Positions 1-9,700 of a stretch of 45,493 bases of DNA are shown here, piece after piece (within the stretch, counting starts at the first letter, position 1; every line of letters begins with the position of its first letter). A program made the position numbers and the translations under genes. The notes below the pieces were generated by a model. The model had not been told where the DNA came from. It ran no database searches and worked only from the letters and a program-made list of their open reading frames with translations. Source of the DNA: Candidatus Woesearchaeota archaeon (GTDB taxonomy: Archaea; Nanobdellota; Nanobdellia; Woesearchaeales; GW2011-AR9); NCBI GenBank assembly GCA_018657845.1, contig JABHWJ010000017.1, positions 1-45,493 of the forward strand, given 5' to 3'.

Positions 1-745
<745 letters not shown>

Positions 746-870
746 TTAAGAATTTGCGTTTGTTGGTCACAATTTATCCGAAACTTATATCGAAACAATT
801 TTAATTGGATCACCTATTTCGTACTCAAGATTAATTGAATACACATGTGCTCTACTCTAAGAAAAGTGGT

Positions 871-885
871 TGTTTATAAAGGTTT
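871..885 (-). promoter_or_regulatory. Promoter of the rRNA gene (BRE/TATA)
   Basis: On the minus strand 'aaacctttataaaca' is a good archaeal BRE-TATA element. Transcription would start near 850, giving a leader of about 105 nt before the mature 16S 5' end. No gene lies between this box and the rRNA. The rest of the 746-935 spacer is leader and AT-rich sequence in which I see nothing else. Confidence 0.6.
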
Positions 886-935
886 CTATGGGTTTAATAA
901 ATATAGTGTCTTTAAGTTATTATATATTAAAGAAT

Positions 936-1766
936 TTAATTAAAATATCCTTCCAACAAAGTAAATATTTTTATGGCATGATCTTTATTACGTGCATTAC
1001 CAAGCTTTATTTCTTCCAATGGTGGATGAACAAAGTTAATTGAAACTCCTTTCTCTTTTAGGTAAAGCAAAGTTTCAATCTGCTTTTTGTCCTTAAATTG
1101 TTGTTGTTCTGGAAGAGGCCAATGGTGCCATAAGAAAAAACTTTTTCCATCCATTGTAAAAAAAGTTACTTTCATAATAATATCTTCAGTGCTTCTGCTA
1201 CCAACAATTTCAATTCTGTTTAAATTATAAAAATTATACTCCTTTTCTTGTAAACTCCAAAACTCATTCTTAATTATTTTATTCTCTGTAACGACATCAT
1301 AAGTACCATACATTAATATTGTAAATGGCAAAGTAAGAACAATAATAATTAGGGAAACATAAACACATCCTTTGTACTTCCTTCGTTTTTGTTTTTTGGT
1401 TAATCTTTTTTTAAACAGCTCAAACTCCATAAGATAATAAGGAAATGACATTAAGGCCAAGATAGAGAATAATTGTAATATTCCCCCAACATAAGCAAGG
1501 CTAATGTCATGATAGAACAGTTCATTTATCGGCAGAGTTATTCTTCGGAGATAATTAAGAAAAATTGCTAAAGAGAATGTTAATACTGCCCATAAAATAG
1601 ACACAACCACATAAATAAAAGAAATCTTCGACTTCTCTTTACGGGTACCTCTTTCCATTACTTCAAAATAAACTTCTTTTTCACCTCTCTTGTCCAAATA
1701 TCTTTTGTAAAGATACAAGGCCACAGCAGCAGAAATCAAAGATATAAATATAACTATTCCAAACAT
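936..1766 (-). CDS. Hypothetical membrane protein
   Basis: This 276-residue protein is not one I recognise. Hydrophobic stretches near residues 1-18, 48-72, 88-115 and 130-155 suggest about four membrane segments, with basic loops ('KKRLTKKQKRRKYK') between the third and fourth. The last 110 residues are soluble, mixed in charge, and look like a small alpha/beta domain ('VTFFTMDGKSFFLWHHW'). It stands alone on the minus strand, with its own TATA-like box ('agtttatattc') just upstream and the T-rich end of the preceding minus-strand gene beyond that. Function is unknown; an envelope or signalling role is only a guess. Confidence 0.75.
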   Translation of the reverse strand: MFGIVIFISLISAAVALYLYKRYLDKRGEKEVYFEVMERGTRKEKSKISFIYVVVSILWAVLTFSLAIFLNYLRRITLPINELFYHDISLAYVGGILQLFSILALMSFPYYLMEFELFKKRLTKKQKRRKYKGCVYVSLIIIVLTLPFTILMYGTYDVVTENKIIKNEFWSLQEKEYNFYNLNRIEIVGSRSTEDIIMKVTFFTMDGKSFFLWHHWPLPEQQQFKDKKQIETLLYLKEKGVSINFVHPPLEEIKLGNARNKDHAIKIFTLLEGYFN

Positions 1767-1854
1767 ACAAAATTATAATAGCTTTTAGAATATAAACTTA
1801 TTGTTTTAAAGAATAATACTAAAATGGAACAACAAGAATTAAAAATAGAAATAA

Positions 1855-1886
1855 AAAAAAGAAATAAAATAAAAAGTAAAAAAAAT
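1855..1886 (-). terminator. T-rich terminator after the nucleotidyltransferase gene
   Basis: The minus strand directly after the stop codon is a run of thymines ('aaattttttttacttttta' and further T blocks to about 1850). Archaeal intrinsic termination works on such U tracts without a hairpin. Confidence 0.55.
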
Positions 1887-3785
1887 TTAATAACTCAACA
1901 GAACTTCTATGTCCTTACCAAAGATTCCTTTAAGGTCTTCAAATACTGGTGCTTTGATGAAAACTCTTTGTGGAAATTTGATCTTTGCTAAAGCCTTTTC
2001 AAATTCTTCCAATGAACTTTCTTCACTAGGTCCTAAGCTTCCATCAGAGTTAATTGGAGCCCTTTCAACTCGTTGTTCTTTGGCATCAATGTCATGGATA
2101 ATAAAAGCTTCCGTATCAAGCATGTAAACCTCTCCATACTTTTCTCCATGTTTGATTTTAATTTTGGCCCTTTCCAACTCTCTTCCTCTTTTCCTCTGCA
2201 TGTGCTCAATCAAGAATTTAATCAAAGGACCACTATTCTTTCTCGTCTTCTCAATTTCAGATTTAGTTAATTTTCCTTTGTCAAAATCTTTTTTAGCTTC
2301 GATAATTTCATTAAGATCTCTTAAATATCTGGATGGAACTTTTCCAGTAGAGATTAATTCATTCTCAAAGATCTTAACAATGTCTTCGTCTTTAGCCCGT
2401 TCTATTCCTTCTAATCTTAGCACATCTCTGATGATGGTTATGACTTCATCATAAAGCTTAACCACACTCAACTCTTCGTGGCTTTTCTCAATCTGCTTGA
2501 ACAACCTATCAATTCTTTTCAGATACTTTTCTGCATCTCCCAATAGTTTGTCTACTTCCTTTCCAGATAATTCTTTTTTAGTGCCATGTTCAATCTCTTT
2601 TCTTAGTTGAACATTAGTTTCTAAGATTTTTATGTACTCTGGTTCCAACAGTTTTTCCTTCTTGACAAAAATATTGTTCATCACTTCTGGAGTTTCCCTT
2701 GGCGTCGGAGGAGGAATTCCATATAACATTAATGCTGCCTGGCTCGGGGTCAAAATAGAATAATAAACATCTTCCATTCCGATCTCTTTGAGTTTATGCT
2801 TTACTCTTTTGATCATCTGTTCTCCAGTGCTCATGAAGATATCAATTGCTTCTCTTGATGGCTTAATCTTACCCATCTTCAACATTAATTTCCAAGGCAT
2901 AAATGTTCCTTTGTCGTGGAAAGGAACTCCATCTCTTAGTAATGTAAAAATTACTGGATTTGCTTCTCTCAAAGAATCCCAGAAGTCTGTCAAAATATAA
3001 ACTTGGATATTTAATTTATTCTTAATCCCAGTCATCTCTCCAGCTTCGATTCCCATCCCAATAATAATTGCTCTTAACTTATCCTTCAACTCTACCCTGG
3101 TCATTTTCTTGACATCCGTATCGTCAATAACAATCCATACATCAATGTCTGAAGTTTCGGTTGCTCTTCCTTGGGTTAAGGATCCAGCCAGAACATAACT
3201 CACAATATATTTCTCAAATTTTTTGAGAATCATTGATTTGTGAATCTCTGAAATCTTAATCGCTTGTAACATCCCTTTATCAAAAACAGGAGCTCCCATT
3301 GCAATCGCTCTCAATAAATCATACTTGGCATCATAACAGTTCTGCCACAATTCACTAAGAATCACAGTTTGGGCATTAATATTAGGATCTATTTCCTTAC
3401 CCATCTTTTCAATTATAACTGCTAATTTCTCCTTTAGCTCTTCTTTAGACATCTTTTGACTAGTAGAATCATCAACCAACACCATCAATCTAATTTTCTT
3501 TTCTTCTTCTCCTTTTTTCTCTGGAGTTTTATCTTTTTCTTGTGGCTGTTTCTCCGGAGGCAACAAAGTTATCCCCATAATATATTCGCCAAATTTCTCA
3601 GTCACGTTTTTCTTAAACTTGTCTAATTTACTCTTCAATTCCTTCAATTTCTTTTCTAATTCAGGAGGTAATTTTTGTTGTGCTTGTGCCGGAACTCCTG
3701 CTTTAGGTTCTTCTTTTTTAGTTGTTTTTTTAGTAACTTTCTTAGTTTGTTTTTTAGTCATTTTTTTAATCGTCACCTGTGACAT
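1887..3785 (-). CDS. Nucleotidyltransferase-fold protein with duplicated NTase-like domain
   Basis: A 632-residue protein with a Lys/Thr-rich N-terminus (residues 1-50). Residues about 190-300 form a Pol-beta-type nucleotidyltransferase with the signature 'AGSLTQGRATETSDIDVWIV', that is GS at 201-202 and the D-x-D pair near 213-215. Residues about 55-180 look like a second, degenerate copy: 'LVDDSTSQKMSKEELKEKL' aligns with 'VIDDTDVKKMTRVELKDKL' and 'GAPVFDKG' with 'GVPFHDKG', but the GS and first Asp motifs are replaced by a Pro/Lys/Glu linker. The remaining helical region resembles HEPN-type or PAP-associated helices, without a clear R-x4-6-H motif. The transferred nucleotide and the target are unknown. 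A perfect palindrome sits at its promoter. It is transcribed divergently from the 3939 gene. Confidence 0.8.
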   Translation of the reverse strand: MSQVTIKKMTKKQTKKVTKKTTKKEEPKAGVPAQAQQKLPPELEKKLKELKSKLDKFKKNVTEKFGEYIMGITLLPPEKQPQEKDKTPEKKGEEEKKIRLMVLVDDSTSQKMSKEELKEKLAVIIEKMGKEIDPNINAQTVILSELWQNCYDAKYDLLRAIAMGAPVFDKGMLQAIKISEIHKSMILKKFEKYIVSYVLAGSLTQGRATETSDIDVWIVIDDTDVKKMTRVELKDKLRAIIIGMGIEAGEMTGIKNKLNIQVYILTDFWDSLREANPVIFTLLRDGVPFHDKGTFMPWKLMLKMGKIKPSREAIDIFMSTGEQMIKRVKHKLKEIGMEDVYYSILTPSQAALMLYGIPPPTPRETPEVMNNIFVKKEKLLEPEYIKILETNVQLRKEIEHGTKKELSGKEVDKLLGDAEKYLKRIDRLFKQIEKSHEELSVVKLYDEVITIIRDVLRLEGIERAKDEDIVKIFENELISTGKVPSRYLRDLNEIIEAKKDFDKGKLTKSEIEKTRKNSGPLIKFLIEHMQRKRGRELERAKIKIKHGEKYGEVYMLDTEAFIIHDIDAKEQRVERAPINSDGSLGPSEESSLEEFEKALAKIKFPQRVFIKAPVFEDLKGIFGKDIEVLLSY

Positions 3786-3787
3786 TT

Positions 3788-3803
3788 ATATTCTTAAGAA
3801 TAT
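3788..3803. promoter_or_regulatory. Perfect 16-bp palindrome, candidate operator
   Basis: 'ATATTCTTAAGAATAT' is its own reverse complement. It begins 3 bases upstream of the nucleotidyltransferase start codon. The TATA-like box of that gene ('aggtttaaatgttg', minus strand, about 3817-3830) predicts a transcription start near 3797, inside the palindrome, so a bound dimer would block initiation. The regulator is unknown. Confidence 0.5.
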
Positions 3804-3877
3804 AATATCTTTTCTCAACATTTAAACCTTTGTATGGGGGGTGTGACTTTTTGGTCAAGTCCAATTAAGGTTTTCAA

Positions 3878-3894
3878 CCGAAAGGTTTATATAT
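3878..3894 (+). promoter_or_regulatory. Strong archaeal promoter of the 3939 gene
   Basis: 'CCGAAAGGTTTATATAT' is an A/G-rich BRE followed by a TATA box. The predicted start near 3917 leaves about 22 nt of leader containing the ribosome binding site 'gaggt' before the ATG at 3939. The same 17 bases recur in front of the phosphoribosyltransferase operon (20534-20552, minus). Confidence 0.65.
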
Positions 3895-3938
3895 CAAGTA
3901 CCACTATTTAGTTACAATAACTTAAATGAGGTAATAAA

Positions 3939-4547
3939 ATGACTGATTTAACCCAAAAAAATAGAGATTTATTAGATACAGAAAAAAAGATGGATCGTAG
4001 TTCTTTACAACCTGCGATCATGGACGCTTATGTTAGCGAAGCTAAGTATGTTGAACATGGAGTTGTTAGATACAGAACCAAATTAGATGAAGCAGCTGCA
4101 GGAAACGTCGCCGATAAGGTAATGAGAGAAGCAAGCTACCAAATCGCAAAAAGACAATTTAATATGCATGACGATAATATGTCTGCTGTACAGATGTCTA
4201 CAGATGCTAATGGAACCAGATATGGAGATGTAGTAGTTGAACAGATGATGGGCATTGGAAAAGGCCAGATTTTAAAGATTCTTAAAGATGCACCAAACAC
4301 TTATGATGCAACAACCCAATTATCTGCAAAAATGACTGAAACTTATGGTCAAAGAACAGATGTTACCGGAATTACCAATAAATACACAACCGTTCCTGAA
4401 CTGAGGAATGCAGTAGTTAATACCAACGAAGCATTAGGACTAAACGCATTAGGAACTGTAAAAGTTGACGAAATGGGCTTAGATGAATTAATCAGAACCC
4501 AACTACAACTAATGGGAATGGGTAGACAAAAAGAAGCTAGTGAATAA
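3939..4547 (+). CDS. Hypothetical protein, paralog of next gene
   Basis: A soluble, mostly helical 202-residue protein without signal peptide or membrane segment. I do not recognise the family. It is a diverged paralog of its downstream neighbour: 'LQPAIMDAYV' aligns with 'LSPALTDVYI', and 'DANGTRYGDVVVEQ' with 'DANGTPYMDGVINH', at matching positions. It has a strong promoter and a well-placed ribosome binding site ('gaggtaataaaATG'), suggesting high expression. A T-rich tract after the stop should end its transcript, and the next gene has its own promoter. Met-rich segments near the C-terminus ('LQLMGMGRQ') are a visible feature. Function unknown. Confidence 0.8.
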   Translation: MTDLTQKNRDLLDTEKKMDRSSLQPAIMDAYVSEAKYVEHGVVRYRTKLDEAAAGNVADKVMREASYQIAKRQFNMHDDNMSAVQMSTDANGTRYGDVVVEQMMGIGKGQILKILKDAPNTYDATTQLSAKMTETYGQRTDVTGITNKYTTVPELRNAVVNTNEALGLNALGTVKVDEMGLDELIRTQLQLMGMGRQKEASE

Positions 4548-4549
4548 AC

Positions 4550-4592
4550 CTTCTTTTTTTCTTTTTATTCTTTATTTTATTCTTATTCTTAA
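4550..4592 (+). terminator. T-rich terminator after the 3939 gene
   Basis: A pyrimidine-rich stretch ('ttcttttttt', 'ttttattctttattttatt') follows the stop codon immediately and precedes the TATA box 'aagtatttatacc' of the next gene. Confidence 0.55.
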
Positions 4593-4634
4593 CTTTAGAA
4601 AAGTATTTATACCCTAACTTATTAATACCCAATT

Positions 4635-5279
4635 ATGAGTAAGAAAAAAGGGGAACCAAAATTAGATTTTGAGAAGATTTCTAAAGAATTAGGTAATATT
4701 CGTCAAAAGCAACACATGGATCAACTTTCTCCTGCGTTAACTGATGTTTATATTAAACATTCTGGATACACTGATGAAAAAGGAGTAAAAAGATTCAAAG
4801 AAGAATTTAATGATAAAGAAGCCAAAGGTTTAGCCAATGATCTTTACGATGCCTTAGGTTATCATTCTCATCGAAGAGTATTTAGTATGGATAAAAAAAC
4901 TTTTGGTAAATTAAAAGAATTCAAAGATGCCAATGGAACTCCTTATATGGATGGAGTTATCAATCATCATTATGATATAACTCGTAAGATTTTAGAAAAA
5001 ACAATTGATAAACACAAAACAGAACTTGATGTGGGCAGACTACAACAGATTTTACAAGAACCAATAACTCATCATGCAAATCTTTTACATCAGGGATTGA
5101 TTTCTAAACATGGATTAGATGATCCCAAACATGCCAATTCAGTTAAGAAAGCAATTGATAATATTGTGGGTAAATATAATTTATCTAAGAAAAAATATGA
5201 TACTTCTAAGTTACATTCTCCTCAAGAGATTCTACAAACTTATTCAAAACTAGCCCAAGAACATTATAAAAAAGATTAA
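4635..5279 (+). CDS. Hypothetical protein, paralog of preceding gene
   Basis: A 214-residue, Lys- and His-rich, helical, soluble protein without recognisable motif. Its N-terminal 110 residues align with the upstream gene product ('DANGTPYMDG' versus 'DANGTRYGDV'), so the pair arose by tandem duplication and then diverged strongly. The start is set by a TATA box ('aagtatttataccc') about 26 bases upstream, which makes the mRNA nearly leaderless. It ends just before the sigma-factor promoter region. No function can be assigned. Confidence 0.78.
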   Translation: MSKKKGEPKLDFEKISKELGNIRQKQHMDQLSPALTDVYIKHSGYTDEKGVKRFKEEFNDKEAKGLANDLYDALGYHSHRRVFSMDKKTFGKLKEFKDANGTPYMDGVINHHYDITRKILEKTIDKHKTELDVGRLQQILQEPITHHANLLHQGLISKHGLDDPKHANSVKKAIDNIVGKYNLSKKKYDTSKLHSPQEILQTYSKLAQEHYKKD

Positions 5280-5323
5280 CTTTCTCTTATTTTCTTATCC
5301 ATATCATGTTACTACCCCGAGGT

Positions 5324-5337
5324 AAACCTTTTAAAGT
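5324..5337 (+). promoter_or_regulatory. Promoter setting the sigma-factor start
   Basis: 'aaaccttttaaagt' fits the local archaeal promoter style. The centre of the TATA box (about 5332) lies 28 bases before the ATG at 5360, as expected for a leaderless mRNA. This argues against the longer ORF start at 5306, which lies upstream of the box. Confidence 0.6.
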
Positions 5338-5359
5338 TGGACTAATTTCTATTTTAAAT

Positions 5360-6739
5360 ATGACTAAATCCTCTAAGCCAGAGTTCCCGTATTCATTGGC
5401 AGATAACGTTCGTTTGTACTTCCATCAATCCCAGCACACACTTTTAACCAGGGAACAAGAGTATCAACTTGGAGAGCGCATGAAACAAAGCCATTGTGCT
5501 TTGACCGAGCTTCTATTATCTTACCAAGACCAAAAAACTTCTGAACACACCGGAAGAACAGTCATTCGGGGAAGATTAGAAAATCCTCCTAAATATAATC
5601 GCATGGAACGAACATCTTACCACTCTAAGAACATTCATGAAAAATATTTAACTCTGGAAGAAACTTTAGTTAATATTGAACAAGAAGAAGAACAAACTCA
5701 ACAAGATAAACAAGAAGAAAAACAAACTATTGTAACAGAAATTTTCAATTTTATTTATGATAATTCCAGAAGAAGTGCCCTTAGGCTCGCTGCTAAAGAT
5801 TTATTAGACCATGTTAATGGGAGAATCTCTAAATATAAAAAAGGACCAGAAACAGAAGACCCACCTACAAAAGAAGATTACGATTCTCTATTAATCAAGG
5901 AAATAGAATTTCAACAGGATTTAGCAAAACAATATCGCATCGCCAAAGAAACTTCTCAATCTTTTGTTAGAAAGAATCTCAAACTTGCAGTTTCAATTGC
6001 TAAACATTGGACAACCCAAGATTATGGGTCTTTTTTAGACTTAATTGAAGAAGCCAATATTGGCCTTATGAAAGTAGTAGATAAATTTGACCACACTCGC
6101 GGAAATAAATTCTCAACATATGCCACTTATTGGATTAAACAGAATATAACCCGTTCATTATCTGAAGGAAACTTTGTTCATGTGGGTACAACAGATACGG
6201 ATAAACACGACGAATGTTATGTGGAAGCAGAAGATATATTCACTGAAAGAATTAAACAAGGAATTTCTGTAGTACCCAATGATATCGATAAAATTGCCGC
6301 GGAAGTAGCCAAAGAAAAAGGATATGACCATTTAAGAATTAGGGCAATCGAAGAATCCAGACTTCCTCCAAGATCTATAGATTTCATATACCCAGATCGT
6401 AGTGGGGGGAGTTTTGCTGAAATTAATGATATAGACCCCAATCAAGAAAAGACCCCAGAAACCTTTATGTTCACAGAATTATCTTGTTTATTAAGAAGAG
6501 TGTTAACACAATTAGAACCAAGAGAAGAAAAAGTTGTTCGGATGAGAACTGGTTTTGGAGAGGCTAGAGATTATACTCTCGAAGAAACCGGCCAGTTCTT
6601 TGGTGTTACCAGGGAAAGAGCTAGACAATTAGAATCAGGTGCATATAAAAAGATGATGAAAAAACCCATTGCCCATAGATTAATTCCTTTTTTAGAAGAT
6701 TTAGAAAGTCTTTGTGAGATTAGCATCCCTGTAGACTAA
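5360..6739 (+). CDS. Sigma-70 family RNA polymerase sigma factor (in an archaeon)
   Basis: Bacterial sigma factors guide bacterial RNA polymerase to -35/-10 promoters. This 459-residue protein has the full domain order. Region 1.2 is near residues 13-45 ('DNVRLYFHQSQHTLLTREQE'), followed by a non-conserved charged insert. Region 2 is near 200-275 ('LKLAVSIAKHW', 'DLIEEANIGLMKVVDKFD', 'FSTYATYWIKQNITRSL'). A weaker region 3 follows. Region 4 with its helix-turn-helix is near 380-440 ('LEPREEKVVRMRTGFGEA', 'TLEETGQFFGVTRERARQLE'). I chose ATG 5360 over 5306 because an archaeal promoter lies between them. Base composition matches the neighbours, so transfer, if any, is old. The surrounding promoters are archaeal TATA type, so its partner polymerase or alternative role is open. 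Confidence 0.9.
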   Translation: MTKSSKPEFPYSLADNVRLYFHQSQHTLLTREQEYQLGERMKQSHCALTELLLSYQDQKTSEHTGRTVIRGRLENPPKYNRMERTSYHSKNIHEKYLTLEETLVNIEQEEEQTQQDKQEEKQTIVTEIFNFIYDNSRRSALRLAAKDLLDHVNGRISKYKKGPETEDPPTKEDYDSLLIKEIEFQQDLAKQYRIAKETSQSFVRKNLKLAVSIAKHWTTQDYGSFLDLIEEANIGLMKVVDKFDHTRGNKFSTYATYWIKQNITRSLSEGNFVHVGTTDTDKHDECYVEAEDIFTERIKQGISVVPNDIDKIAAEVAKEKGYDHLRIRAIEESRLPPRSIDFIYPDRSGGSFAEINDIDPNQEKTPETFMFTELSCLLRRVLTQLEPREEKVVRMRTGFGEARDYTLEETGQFFGVTRERARQLESGAYKKMMKKPIAHRLIPFLEDLESLCEISIPVD

Positions 6740-6787
6740 ATACCTTATTCTAAACAAATAATTTTATAAAATACTTCTCTTTCCTCA

Positions 6788-9700
6788 ATGTCTATGAGAT
6801 TTCCATTATTTAATCCTCAAGAAATTGAACCCAAGATTCTTAGATACTGGAACAATGAAAAGATCATTGAACAAACAAGAGAAAGAAACAAAAAAGGAAA
6901 AAAATTCTATTTCCTTGACGGTCCACCTTATACTTCTGGAAGACTTCACTTAGGTCACGCTTGGAACTATGCCCTAAAAGATACTATCATTCGTTATAAA
7001 AGAATGACTGGACACAACGTCTGGGATAGAAATGGTTTTGATATGCATGGTCTTCCAACTGCTCACAAAGTTATGGCCAAACATAAGTTAGAAACTAAAG
7101 AAGACATTATTAAATTTGGTTTAGCTAAGTTCATTCAAGAATGTATTGACTTCTCTAAAGAAATGGCCGACCTTATGGTTAAAGATCTCCAACGGATGGG
7201 GATATCCTTAAAATTAGATGATCCCTATATGCCCATCACTCCAGAATTTATCGAAGGAGAATGGCAGTTTTTCAAAAAAGCAGACCAACAAAAAAGATTA
7301 TACTATGGGGAAAAAGTTCTCACTTGGTGTTCTTCTTGTGAAACTGCTTTAGCAAAACACGAATGTGAATATCAAACTGTAAATGACAATTCTATCTTTG
7401 TAAAATTTCCAGTCAAAGGAAAAAAGAACGAGTTCCTCATTATTTGGACCACCACTCCTTGGACAATTCCTTTTAATCTTGCTGTAATGGTTAATCCTAC
7501 AATTGATTATGTAAGAGCCAAAGTTGAAGGAGAAACTTGGATTGTTGCTAAAGTTTTAGCTGGACCTGTAATTCAAGCAGTAGCCGATAAGAAATACAAA
7601 ATTATCGAAGAATTCAAAGGAAAAAAATTAGAAGGATTAGAATACACCCATCCCTGGGAAGATGAAATCTCCCAACACAAAGAAATCAAAAAAGAAGCAC
7701 CTAACGCTCATACTGTAATTCTTACAGAACAATATGCTGATACTTCTGCAGGATCAGGTTTAGTTCATTCTGCTCCAGGTTGCGGACCAGAAGATCAAGA
7801 AGCTTGTAAACCATATAAAATTCCTCCATTCAACAATCTCAATGAAAAGGGAATCTTCCCTAACAATATGGGTAAGTTCTCAGGACTAACTGCAAAGAAA
7901 GATGATAAGAAATTTATCACTGCCCTCGAAGAGGCTAACGCTTTAATCGCAACAACTCAAGTTGAGCATGAATATCCTCATTGCTGGAGATGCAAACATC
8001 CAGTAATTTTTAGAATAACTTATCAATGGTTCCTTAAGATTGAAGATATCAAAGAAAAGATGCTTCTTGATAATGCCAAAACTAAGTGGGTGCCAGAAAC
8101 CGCCAATAATTCCTTTAAATCTTGGGTCTCTAACTTAAGAGATAATTCTGTTTCCAGACAAAGATTCTGGGGAACTCCATTACCAATTTGGAAATGTGAA
8201 AAATGTGAGAAATACGATGTCCTCGGATCAAGAGAGGAAATAAAAAAACTAGCCGGCACAGTGCCTAAAAATCTCCACATGCCTTGGATTGATGAAGTGA
8301 AATATGATTGTAAGTGCGGCGGAACTAAATCTCGTGTCTCAGATGTTATTGATGTTTGGGTAGATGCTGGAACAACCGCTTGGAATTGTTTAAGAAATGA
8401 TCCCAAATTAATCAAAGAGTGGTTCCCTGCAGATTTAATTCTTGAAGCAAAAGAACAAACCAGACTTTGGTTTAGTATGCTTTCTATTTGTTCACAAATT
8501 ATGTATGGAAAAAATTGTTATAACAACGTTTACGTTTATGGGATGTTAACTGACATCAAAGGAGTTAAGATGTCTAAATCTCTTGGAAATATCATCTCTC
8601 CTTATGAATTAATTGATAAGCATGGTGTAGATACTTTAAGATATTACATGTGTCAAAATAATGCTGGACAAGACATTAACTTTAGTTGGGATGAATGTGC
8701 GCTTAAACAAAGATACCTTAACATTCTATGGAACACTCATAAATTCCTAATCAATTTAGCCAATGAAAACAAAGTCAACCCCTTCAAATTAGATGCCCAA
8801 TTAATGGAAGACGTTCTTGACACTGAAGAGAAATACATCTTTTCTAGATTACACCATACTATCAAAGAAGTAAAAGAACACTTTGAAGCTTATCAATTAG
8901 ATGAAACCTTAGTCCCTATAGAAAATCTATTTCTAGATTTAAGTAGAACTTACATCCAAATGATTAGGGATAAAGCTTCTAGTGGAGAAAAAATTGACAA
9001 AGAGGTTTGCATATATACTATTACTCAAGTGTTGATGGAAACTCTGAAGATTTTTGCTCCTTTGGCCCCTTTTGTTACTGAAGCAATTTACCTCAACTTA
9101 AAGGAAGAATTCAAACTAAAAGAAAAATCTATTCACCATCACGCTTTCCCTGAAGCCAACAAGAAAAGAATTAATGTAAAGCTAGAAGAAAAGATTGATG
9201 TTGCTAATCAAATTATTCAATCTGTTCTCAATCTAAGAGAAAAATTGGGTTATGGGGTAAGATGGCCCCTTCGAGAGATTGTAGTAACCAGCGATGATAA
9301 AACAATCCTCAAAGCAGTAGAAGAACTTAGAGATATTATTAAGAAACAAACCAATCTTAAAGATATCTCTGTAATGGAATCTCTTCCAGGAGTGGAAACC
9401 ACAGTCAAACCAGATTTCAAGAAACTGGCTCCAATTTACAAAGAATTAACCACACAAATCATTACCAAGTTATCTATGGATTCTCCTCAGACAATCTTAG
9501 GCCACCTAGAAAAAAGCAATAGTTATGATTTCAAGGTAAGTAATAAGAAAGTTTCCATTACCAAAGAACATGTAATTATTGAAAACAAAGTTCCCGAAAA
9601 ATATCTAGAAGGTTCTTTCAGAAAAGGATTTGTTTACTTAACCAAAGCTTTAACTTCAGAATTAGAAGGTGAAGGTTTCTCCAGAGAAATTATTAGAAAT

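Noticed and set aside
5306-5359. N-terminal extension of the sigma factor ORF (18 residues)
   Set aside because: An archaeal promoter lies inside it, and the ATG at 5360 is at the right distance for a leaderless start; region 1.2 begins only after it.
6740-6787. Search for an Ile-rich leader before ileS, parallel to thrS
   Set aside because: The 48-base gap contains only a TATA box and no short ORF.
8023-8415. 130-aa minus-strand ORF inside ileS
   Set aside because: Shadow of a strongly conserved synthetase region; no promoter or ribosome binding site.
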